Positions 1-5,231 of a stretch of DNA of 5,434 nt are shown piece after piece. Within the stretch, counting starts at the first letter, position 1. The number at the start of each line of letters is the position of its first letter. The position numbers and the translations under genes are program-made. This DNA comes from Armatimonadota bacterium. GTDB lineage: Bacteria; Sysuimicrobiota; Sysuimicrobiia; Sysuimicrobiales; Humicultoraceae. The notes under the pieces were generated by a model that did not search any database, was not told the origin of the DNA, and saw only the letters and a list, made by a program, of their open reading frames with translations. Where the stretch lies: the NCBI GenBank assembly GCA_016198805.1, contig JACQHU010000016.1, forward strand, positions 1-5,434, written 5' to 3'.

Positions 1-330
1 CCCCAGGACCGGCTTTGCGGGCTGGGCAAAGAATCCGGCGACGGCCGCCTCAAACTGCTCCGGGGTGAAGAACGGGACGCCGCTCCTGTCGTGTTCGTGC
101 AGGTCTGGCAGTGTCTCCAGGGGTATCCCCAGCCTCTCGGCCACGATCTCCGCGGTCTCCTGCGCTTTGGGCTCGACGCTGGTGACAATCACATCGGGGT
201 GATACGCCTTCAGCCTGTCGGCCAGGGCCTCGCATCGCTGCCGGCCTTCCCCCGAGAGGCGCCACTGGTTGGCCGGGACGTCGGGGACGATCTTCGGAAG
301 CGAGTGCTTGATGAGGATGAGCGTGGCCAT
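1..330 (-). CDS. Histidine phosphatase family protein (phosphoglycerate mutase-like), C-terminus cut by window edge
   Basis: The first 110 codons of a gene that continues beyond the left edge. The product opens with a hydrophobic beta strand and LILIKHSLP (residues 4-12), the place of the LxRHG phosphohistidine motif of the histidine phosphatase superfamily. H9 would be the phosphorylated nucleophile, but the usual Arg before it is Lys and the Gly after it is Ser. The next landmarks fit: WRLSGEGRQRC (23-33, usually LTxxGxxQA), VTSVEPKAQETAEIVA (49-64, usually SSPLxRAxQTA, here Lys for Arg), and LHEHDR (77-82), where such enzymes carry an acidic loop. It is probably a small-molecule or protein phosphohydrolase, and its substrate cannot be read from sequence. 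ATG at 330 is chosen because homology starts at once after it; no good ribosome-binding site precedes it. A remnant reading frame stops 8 bases upstream (339-341), so translation may once have been coupled. The second catalytic His lies outside the window. Confidence 0.85.
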   Translation of the reverse strand, partial: MATLILIKHSLPKIVPDVPANQWRLSGEGRQRCEALADRLKAYHPDVIVTSVEPKAQETAEIVAERLGIPLETLPDLHEHDRSGVPFFTPEQFEAAVAGFFAQPAKPVLG

Positions 331-338
331 CCCAGAGG

Positions 339-470
339 CTATGAGAGCCGGCCGGTCACCTTCAGGACCCGGAGCGCATTGAGGGTAATCATCCTGTTGG
401 GGCCGCGGCGGCCCCAGTCCACGACATCGACGTTTGACCGCCTTCGGCCGCGCGGATACCAGTAGCACCC
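339..470 (-). pseudogene. Possible C-terminal remnant of a lost gene upstream of the phosphatase
   Basis: One frame of this spacer reads like the end of a real protein: YWYPRG, then VDVVDWGRRGPNR, then MITLNALRVLKVTGRLS and a TAG stop at 341-339, just 8 bases before the phosphatase ATG. A TLxALRVLK tail resembles the ends of some uncharacterised bacterial proteins I recall only loosely, so no family is assigned. Further upstream the frame turns into Cys/His/Arg-rich text that does not look coding, and it is closed by TGA at 572-570. No plausible start lies in the protein-like stretch apart from GTG 422-420 and ATG 392-390, neither with a clear ribosome-binding site. I infer the tail of a gene truncated when the TauE/SafE gene arrived; a tiny real gene or chance are the alternatives. 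The left end is exact (stop codon), the right end approximate. Confidence 0.33.
398..416. repeat. Perfect 8-bp inverted repeat with 3-base loop
   Basis: TGGGGCCG (398-405), loop CGG, then CGGCCCCA (409-416): a fully paired, very G+C-rich hairpin. No run of T follows on either strand, so it does not look like a standard intrinsic terminator. It lies inside the protein-like frame of the presumed gene remnant (WGRRGP region), so codon constraint may explain it. It could still slow transcription between the TauE/SafE gene and the phosphatase gene. Confidence 0.5.
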
Positions 471-537
471 CTTCGGCGAGAGCGTGTGTGCTGGAGTGCG
501 CGGGTGCGCGCAGACGCAGGGTGCACGTGCTCGGCTG

Positions 538-1278
538 TCACAATAGTGCCAGGTATATAGTTCTGATGCTCAGAGCCATGACCAACCCTCCGACCAGGAT
601 CATCAGGGTCCTGGGCGTCAGTGTCCTGGTGACACGAGCCGCGAGGGGAGCGGCCAGGACACCTCCGATGACGAGACCAAGAATGATCCGCCAGTTCGCC
701 AGACCAAGGATTGCGAAGAAGGTCACGGCCTGAACAACTGTTACGAAAAATTCGGCTAGGTTAACTGAGCCAATCGAAAGCCTGGGATTGTGTCCTCTTG
801 CGACCAGGGTGGATGTGACAATCGGACCCCAGCCCCCGCCCCCAACCGCATCAAGAAACCCTCCAGCCAGTGCTAACGGCACAAGTCTGGTCTTTGCTCC
901 TGTCTCCTTATGTTTCTTGAGGGCTTTTCCAAGTATCATGACGCCCATCACGAGCAGGTAAATGCCGACGAAAGGCTTTATCGCTGACCCGGGCATCGCG
1001 GTAAGAATGTAGGCTCCCAATGCTCCGCCTACGACTCCTGGTATCAAGAGTGTCTTGAAAAGCCTTCGATCGACATTCCCGAACCGGAGGTGCGAGAGCC
1101 CAGACACGGCACTCGTGAATATCTCTGCCGTGTGCACACTGGCACTTGCCGGGGCCGGTGCGATGCCAATGCTGAGCAAGAAAGTGGTCGAACTGACCCC
1201 GTACGCCATTCCCAGGGCGCCGTCGATGACCTGTGCAATAAACCCTACGATTATGAAGTTGACCAGGTTTCCTTCCAC
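538..1278 (-). CDS. Sulfite exporter TauE/SafE family membrane protein
   Basis: A 246-residue integral membrane protein of the TauE/SafE family (once DUF81), whose members move sulfite, sulfoacetate or other small organosulfur or organic anions across the cytoplasmic membrane; the substrate here is unknown. The family's two inverted half-repeats are clear: GFIAQVIDGALGMAYGVSS (12-30) leading to SASVHTAEIFTSAVSGLSHLRFGN (45-68), and GGFLDAVGGGGWGPIVTS (139-156) leading to SVNLAEFFVTVVQAVTF (171-187). About seven to eight hydrophobic helices are visible, with a basic cytoplasmic-type loop KALKKHKETGAKTR (118-131) between the halves. Length is normal. The start is GTG at 1278, supported by GAGGAG at 1288-1283 four bases upstream; the first internal ATG would remove the first helix. 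Base composition is clearly lower than the neighbours (28/60 G+C at 721-780 and again at 901-960), which suggests later acquisition. No sulfur-metabolism gene lies nearby. Confidence 0.93.
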   Translation of the reverse strand: MEGNLVNFIIVGFIAQVIDGALGMAYGVSSTTFLLSIGIAPAPASASVHTAEIFTSAVSGLSHLRFGNVDRRLFKTLLIPGVVGGALGAYILTAMPGSAIKPFVGIYLLVMGVMILGKALKKHKETGAKTRLVPLALAGGFLDAVGGGGWGPIVTSTLVARGHNPRLSIGSVNLAEFFVTVVQAVTFFAILGLANWRIILGLVIGGVLAAPLAARVTRTLTPRTLMILVGGLVMALSIRTIYLALL

Positions 1279-1282
1279 TTGA

Positions 1283-1288
1283 CTCCTC
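1283..1288 (-). promoter_or_regulatory. Ribosome-binding site fixing the GTG start of the TauE/SafE gene
   Basis: GAGGAG on the minus strand, four bases (TCAA) before GTG 1278-1276. It is the clearest Shine-Dalgarno match in front of any start here and decides for the GTG over the internal ATG at residue 24. Confidence 0.75.
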
Positions 1289-1408
1289 GCTTAGACCAAC
1301 AGGTTCATCTATCAGGCAATGTGCCCGAGATGTCCTCTCCTCGATTTACGGCGCACCTCGTGTGGTACAGCGCGATCTCGACCAGCTAGACGGGCCTCGG
1401 GAACGGAA

Positions 1409-1432
1409 CGAAGGCCAGGGTCGGCCGGTTCG
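1409..1432 (-). terminator. Weak hairpin after the ATPase gene, possible terminator
   Basis: On the minus strand CGAA-CC-GGCC-GACCCT-GGCC-TTCG can fold into two 4-bp stems separated by a 2-base bulge, with a 6-base loop. It begins 11 bases after the ATPase stop codon. Only TTCCGTTCCC follows, not a proper T run, so any terminator activity would be weak. Its position between the high-G+C operon and the low-G+C exporter gene is the main reason to list it. Confidence 0.25.
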
Positions 1433-1442
1433 GCGATCTTCG

Positions 1443-3581
1443 TCAACCCGCGGCGCGGTCCAGCACGACCACCTGGTCGGCCACCCCATCGTAGTGGGAC
1501 CAGCACGTGAACAGTAAGACCTGGCGGTTCTTCGCAGCCGCGCCCAGCAGCGGGATCATCGCCCGCCGCCGCGAGTCGTCGAGATGGGCAAACGGCTCGT
1601 CGAGGAACAGGGGCGGCCGCCGGTCGCCTGCGATCACATCGAGCAGGGCCAGGCGCAGACAGAGGTAGAGCTGGTCGCTGGTGGCCTGGCTGAGATCTGC
1701 GGCGTCCTTCCAGCCACCGGCCGCCGCTACCCATACCCGCGGTCGCAGGGTGCGGTCGTCGAGCCCTACCCTGGTGTAGGCTTCATTGGTGGCCACGGCC
1801 AGGTACTCGCCGGCCCGGCGCTCCAGCAGCTCGCGCGCCGGATAGACGCTGAGCGCCCGGGCCTCTTCCAGCATGCGCGCTGTCAGGTCGATGACCTCCA
1901 GCGTCTTCCGATCGCGCTCCGCCTGAGCCTGAAGGCTAGCCACGTCTTCCTCAAGGCACGCGGCGTCGTCGCTCCGGTCGCGCAATTCGTCCAGTACCCC
2001 TTCCAGCCTGGCACGCTGCTCCCGCAGCTCCTGCAGCGTTGCGGTCAGCGCCTTTGTCTCCTGCTCAAGTTGCCCGGTGCCAGGGGCCTGCCCACGCAGC
2101 GCGCCCCTCGGCAGGGTCTCGATGGTCGCCCGGACGCTGGCCAGTTCCTCCGCGATCTGCTGCAGGCGGCCTTCCAGCGCCGCCTTGGGATCGGCCCCGC
2201 GCACCTGCCGCAGCAATGCGCGCACCTCCTCGCGCTCCCGGAGGAGATCCATGAACCGCGAGTATCGCCGCTCGACGTCCTCCAGTGTCGCGCCGCCGAT
2301 CGCCTGGAGGCGCGCCCCGACCATCGCGTCGGCCTCAGCCAGCTGGCGCTGCATCACCTCGACGCGCCGGCGCAGGTCGAGCACCCGCTGCTCCTGGGTA
2401 CGATAGTCGCTGCCCGCCTCCGTGATCCGGCCACGATAGCGCAGGCCGACGAGGGTGGCAATGGCGCCCGGGATGAGCGGTATCAATCCGAACAGACTGT
2501 TCCACACGATCATGATCACGGTCCCGCCGATGACCGCGAGCCCGCCGGCGCCGGCCAGGGACCAGCCCATGCTGCCCACGCGTATCGCGAGCTGGTGGCG
2601 CGTGGCCAGGTGTTCGAGCACCCGCTCTTCCCGCTCGGCCTGCTCGCGGGCCGTGGCCAGATTCGAGTCCAGCTGTAGGTACTGTCGGCGTGCGTGGAAG
2701 AGATCGGCGATCAGCGCTTCCTGCTGCGACGAGAACTCGGAGAGTTCTGCGTCGAGCCTGGCCCGCCGTGCCAGGAGGTCCTCCACGCGTGCCAGGTGCT
2801 CCTTCGTCGCCGCTTGCTCTTCGATCAGGGACTGCTCGCGCTGCTGGAGATCGTTGGCCCACTTCGCGATCCGGAGCAGCTCGGCCTTCTCGGCCGTTGC
2901 CCGCTCGGCCTCTTCCAGCCGCTGGAGGACTGTGCGGAGTTCCATTCGGTGGCGCTGCGCGCGCTCCTCGCGCTCCCGCATCGACGTCAGCTGCGCGCGC
3001 AGGTCGGCGATCCGCTCGGCGGCCCCTCGTGCGCCCTGGAGTTCGCCCGCCAGTCGTGCGCGGCGGTCGTTGAGCCACAGCACCGCCTGTTGGACGCTCT
3101 CCACCCCCGCGCCGCTGAGAATCCTGGACAGGTGCGTGCTCAAGAGCCGGCGGTCTTCGCTCACGCGCGCCAGGTCGGCCTGAGCGACGAAGGCCGTGGC
3201 GCGGTAGGCGCCTTCCGAGGCCAGCCCGATCCATTCTAGGAGCCGCTTCTGAACGTCACGGTAGGTTTCCAGACGATCCCGCCCGTCCTCGCTCTGGAGT
3301 AGGATGGTGCCCGCCTCCAGGTCCTGGCGCAGCAGGTACCGGCCGGCATTGACCTGCATCTCCACTGTGATCTCGCCCAGCCGCTGCTCGCCCCACGAGC
3401 GCAGCCGGCTGGCTGTGTCGGCGCGGCCGGGGTTGCCGAAGAGCGCCTCGAAGACGGCTTCCATCACCGTAGTCTTGCCGGCTTCGTTCGGCCCGCGGAT
3501 CACGGTCAGGCCAGAGGCAAACCCGCTCTGCCAGTCGGCAAACCGCTTGAAGCGTCGTAGCCGGACGCGGGTGATGATCAT
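1443..3581 (-). CDS. SMC/Rad50-like AAA ATPase of the YhaN type, membrane-segment-bearing partner of an Mre11-like protein
   Basis: A 712-residue ATPase of the Rad50/SbcC/RecF-SMC class. The N-terminal lobe (1-150) opens with the standard strand TRVRLRRFKRF, Walker A GPNEAGKTT (30-38) and a Q-loop Gln in FVAQAD (134). Two Glu/Arg/Leu-rich coiled-coil arms (about 165-330 and 390-570) flank a hydrophobic double segment (about 340-381) broken by a Pro-rich turn, probably a membrane hairpin. The C-terminal lobe has signature LSQATSDQLYLCLRLAL (630-646), Walker B PLFLDEPF (657-664) and D-loop HLDD (666-669). There is no CxxC zinc hook at the arm tip (Cys only at 542, 641 and 693); YhaN proteins likewise carry a membrane segment instead. 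The signature has Ala633 where LSxG is usual, and FTCWSHYD (691-698) has Trp where many relatives have the switch His, though H696 is close. The ATG shares four bases (ATGA) with the stop of the upstream gene, so the two are translationally coupled and very likely form a complex in DNA end handling or repair. Confidence 0.92.
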   Translation of the reverse strand: MIITRVRLRRFKRFADWQSGFASGLTVIRGPNEAGKTTVMEAVFEALFGNPGRADTASRLRSWGEQRLGEITVEMQVNAGRYLLRQDLEAGTILLQSEDGRDRLETYRDVQKRLLEWIGLASEGAYRATAFVAQADLARVSEDRRLLSTHLSRILSGAGVESVQQAVLWLNDRRARLAGELQGARGAAERIADLRAQLTSMREREERAQRHRMELRTVLQRLEEAERATAEKAELLRIAKWANDLQQREQSLIEEQAATKEHLARVEDLLARRARLDAELSEFSSQQEALIADLFHARRQYLQLDSNLATAREQAEREERVLEHLATRHQLAIRVGSMGWSLAGAGGLAVIGGTVIMIVWNSLFGLIPLIPGAIATLVGLRYRGRITEAGSDYRTQEQRVLDLRRRVEVMQRQLAEADAMVGARLQAIGGATLEDVERRYSRFMDLLREREEVRALLRQVRGADPKAALEGRLQQIAEELASVRATIETLPRGALRGQAPGTGQLEQETKALTATLQELREQRARLEGVLDELRDRSDDAACLEEDVASLQAQAERDRKTLEVIDLTARMLEEARALSVYPARELLERRAGEYLAVATNEAYTRVGLDDRTLRPRVWVAAAGGWKDAADLSQATSDQLYLCLRLALLDVIAGDRRPPLFLDEPFAHLDDSRRRAMIPLLGAAAKNRQVLLFTCWSHYDGVADQVVVLDRAAG
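3578..3581 (-). other. ATGA stop-start overlap coupling the Mre11-like and ATPase genes
   Basis: TGA (3580-3578) ends the Mre11-like gene and ATG (3581-3579) starts the ATPase gene. Upstream, AAGGA lies about 11 bases before the ATG, a slightly long but usable spacing. This arrangement favours re-initiation and roughly equal amounts of two subunits of one complex. Confidence 0.85.
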
Positions 3582-4720
3582 CCCGGCCGCCGTCCTTCCA
3601 GCAGTGCCAGCCCCAGTCGCAGGGCGGCGCCCACACGCCGTCGGCCTTCGTCCGTGCCGGACCGCTCCATCTCCCGGCGTGCCACGGCCACGAACTTGCC
3701 GGCCACCGACAGGTCCGGATATGGGGCGGCGGCCAAGGCGTCCGTCGGCGGCAGCGACTCGTCAACGATCTCCAGCGCCAGGAACGCGCCGGCCAGGCGG
3801 CTGTGGAGGTCGGCTGTGTCGATGAACTGGGTGACGCCCGAGGCGCCCGTCAGGCGCACGCTGGCCACCAGGTGCGGATCGCCCAGCGCGCGGATGGCGT
3901 CGGCCAGGTCCTCGGGCGAGGCGTAGGCGGCAGGCTTCAGGTTGAACCGCGCGTAGCGGCGACGCGCCACCGGCCAGAGCGTCACGGTCGGCGCCGCGCC
4001 GCCGAGGTGCACGAGCAGAGGCGATCTTTCCCCCTCCTCGAGCGCGATTAGTTCAGGGGCCCCGGGGCACCAGGCGACGATGCCGTCGGCGCTAAGGTCC
4101 CGCCGTGTCGGCGAGCCGCCGAGCGCCAGGTAGCGCGCGCCCGAGGCGGCGATCTGCCGGCGCAGGGCCCGCAGGCCCTCTTCAGTGGCAGGTAGCGCGA
4201 GGTGCGCCACGCCGATCACGTTTTGCCGCCCGGCATGAGTGGCGAGGGCGGCCAGGAAGTCAGGTTGGACAGGCGTCGCGCTCCACGACGCCCCGACTGC
4301 GGTGGCGTCCAGATCGGGCAACTCGACGGTCTTCACCGCCGCCGGGAAAACGCTGACGCGCTCGAGTTCGGCCAGCGCGCCCGCGGCGTACGTCTTCTCA
4401 TAGAGAGCATCCAGCGGCCCGGCCGCGACCAAGACCGCGATCCCTCGCTCGGAGAACCGGCCGATCTGTGTGCGGGCGAACTCGGCCAGATCGCGAGCCG
4501 GAAAGGGCGTTCCGAAGAGATTGCCGGAGATGGCGACCAGGGAAGGAGAGAGGTCCAATCCCCGGTCGACGGCGCGCGCGAACGTCTCGCGGACCTGCTG
4601 ACGATGGGCGGCGCCGGCCTGCCCGAGGAACGGGAATGCGCCTCCCAGACGCACGTCGGCCAGGTGGTAGACGGTCGGACCGTCGCGGGCGCCCATATCC
4701 GTCGATTCGGAAATGGCCAT
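3578..4720 (-). CDS. Mre11/SbcD/YhaO-family metallophosphoesterase-like protein with degenerate active site
   Basis: A 380-residue protein following the Mre11/SbcD/YhaO pattern along its length: VYHLADVRLGGAF (17-29), RQQVRETFARAVDRGL (40-55), SLVAISGNLFGTPFP (60-74), RGIAVLVAAGPLDALY (92-107), NVIGVAHLAL (167-176), GARYLALGGSPTRRDL (194-209) and WCPGAPELIALEEGE (217-231). A capping domain with RYARFNL (255-261) and LVASVRLTG (284-292) follows, then a basic helical tail ending LGLALLEGRRPG, like the YhaO C-terminus. The fold is kept but the metal ligands mostly are not: DxH is DVR (22-24), the Asp of GDLFD is Asn67, GNHD is GPLD (101-104) and GHxH is GGSP (201-204); only D22 and H173 remain. 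Nuclease or phosphatase activity is therefore unlikely. The frame is intact, of full length and coupled to the ATPase gene, so this looks like a maintained non-catalytic subunit, not a decaying gene. ATG 4720 is taken as start; ATG 4696 (residue 9) is equally possible, as neither has a strong ribosome-binding site. Confidence 0.85.
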   Translation of the reverse strand: MAISESTDMGARDGPTVYHLADVRLGGAFPFLGQAGAAHRQQVRETFARAVDRGLDLSPSLVAISGNLFGTPFPARDLAEFARTQIGRFSERGIAVLVAAGPLDALYEKTYAAGALAELERVSVFPAAVKTVELPDLDATAVGASWSATPVQPDFLAALATHAGRQNVIGVAHLALPATEEGLRALRRQIAASGARYLALGGSPTRRDLSADGIVAWCPGAPELIALEEGERSPLLVHLGGAAPTVTLWPVARRRYARFNLKPAAYASPEDLADAIRALGDPHLVASVRLTGASGVTQFIDTADLHSRLAGAFLALEIVDESLPPTDALAAAPYPDLSVAGKFVAVARREMERSGTDEGRRRVGAALRLGLALLEGRRPG

Positions 4721-4772
4721 AACGCCTGGGGCCTGCTTGAGCCCCCGGAACGCGGCCTCCCTTAGAAGAGGA
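4721..4772. other. 52-base spacer between DoxX and Mre11-like genes
   Basis: On the minus strand it carries GGGAGG (too far, about 40 bases, from the ATG at 4720 to be its ribosome-binding site) and a small GGGGC/GCCCC inverted repeat with an 8-base loop and no T run. I see neither a convincing promoter nor a terminator, which fits a single transcript from the TPR gene through the ATPase gene. Confidence 0.4.
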
Positions 4773-5231
4773 CTATGCGCCGCCGGTCCGGCGCCGGGCG
4801 CGCACGACCGTATCTAGTGAGACTTTTCCCGATCCGGTCGCAGTTAAGGCCAGGCAGACCAGCAGCAGGAGGAATTCAAACTCACCAGCCCCCACGAACC
4901 CCTGGGGCCACCTGACCCGGAGGAGGGCGACAGCCATCTCAACGGCCAGCAGGCCGGCCACAAGACGGGTGCCCAGGCCCAGGGCAAGGAGCAGGCCACC
5001 AAGGAATTCAATGACGCTGACCACCCAGACGGAAAACTCCGGCGCCGGAATGTTCACGGTCATGAAGAGGGCCACCGTGCGGTCGAACTGGCCGCCCAGC
5101 AGTTTCAGGTAGCCGTGGACGGTGAAGATGACCGCCGGGCCCAGCCGCAGGAGGAGCAACCCCAGATCGGCGGCCGTCGCGGTGTCGACGGCCGTCGCAG
5201 CCTGGCGGGGCCCAACCCTCAGGCCGTTCAC
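4773..5231 (-). CDS. DoxX family membrane protein
   Basis: A 152-residue membrane protein of the DoxX family. Four helices are visible: about 21-40 (LGLLLLRLGPAVIFTVHG), 67-87, 89-105 and 116-132. Family landmarks are the LRLGxxxIFxxHGxxKL stretch at 28-44, EFLGGLLLALGLGTRL (75-90) and the terminal GEFEFLLLLVCLALTATG followed by SGKVSLD (134-140), the equivalent of the usual TGPGxxSLD. DoxX relatives have been linked to quinol oxidation, oxidative-stress membrane complexes and thiosulfate handling, but most, including this one, have no assigned function. GTG 5231 is the start: it shares four bases (GTGA) with the stop of the preceding TPR gene, and the residues before helix 1 leave no later good start. 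A 52-base gap separates it from the Mre11-like gene, with no clear terminator, so read-through into that gene is likely. A functional tie to the DNA-repair pair is not shown. Confidence 0.92.
   Translation of the reverse strand: MNGLRVGPRQAATAVDTATAADLGLLLLRLGPAVIFTVHGYLKLLGGQFDRTVALFMTVNIPAPEFSVWVVSVIEFLGGLLLALGLGTRLVAGLLAVEMAVALLRVRWPQGFVGAGEFEFLLLLVCLALTATGSGKVSLDTVVRARRRTGGA
5228..5231 (-). other. GTGA stop-start overlap coupling the TPR and DoxX genes
   Basis: TGA (5230-5228) ends the TPR-protein gene and GTG (5231-5229) starts the DoxX gene. Only a short GGGGA lies before the GTG, so translation most likely depends on re-initiation from the upstream gene. Confidence 0.8.

Larger units (their letters stand above)
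1279..1442. other. Intergenic gap between the ATPase gene and the TauE/SafE gene
   Basis: 164 bases without a supported gene. It holds a weak hairpin near the ATPase end (1409-1432), the TauE/SafE ribosome-binding site, and no promoter I would defend. Short open frames here (for example 1385-1305 on the minus strand) have no start codon with a ribosome-binding site and no recognisable product. Confidence 0.6.

Noticed and set aside
1291..1308. Five-codon leader ORF (MNLLV) just before the TauE/SafE ribosome-binding site
   Set aside because: No ribosome-binding site at a workable distance (the GAGGAGAGG upstream is more than 20 bases away), no attenuator-type hairpin pair, and such short frames are common by chance.
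1290..1319. Possible sigma-70 promoter for the TauE/SafE gene (TTGCCT, 18 bases, TCTAAG, minus strand)
   Set aside because: Each box matches only 4 of 6 consensus bases, and the implied transcription start would fall within the ribosome-binding site at 1288-1283, leaving no usable leader.
1305..1385. Short minus-strand frame reading LVEIALYHTR in the ATPase-exporter gap
   Set aside because: It begins right after a stop codon with no start codon or ribosome-binding site, and I recognise no family; too little to claim a gene or remnant.
1312..1734. A 140-codon minus-strand frame overlapping the end of the ATPase gene and running past it
   Set aside because: Its composition is Arg/Gly/Pro/Ala-rich with no motif, and it overlaps the region encoding the ATPase signature and Walker B in another frame; a shifted-frame shadow.
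1584..2678. A 364-codon open frame on the plus strand, opposite the ATPase gene
   Set aside because: It lies wholly antisense to a gene with clear ATPase motifs, its product shows no recognisable domain and is rich in Gly, Arg, Ala, Leu and Gln, and long antisense frames are expected at this G+C content.
3578..4720. Reading the missing active-site residues as the result of a frameshift or a decaying pseudogene
   Set aside because: The frame is continuous, of normal family length, with all structural blocks in register and a coupled ATGA overlap at its end; the differences are point replacements at the ligands themselves.
4725..4750. GGGGC/GCCCC inverted repeat between DoxX and the Mre11-like gene as a terminator
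   Set aside because: Only a 5-bp stem with an 8-base loop and no T run, expected often in such G+C-rich sequence.
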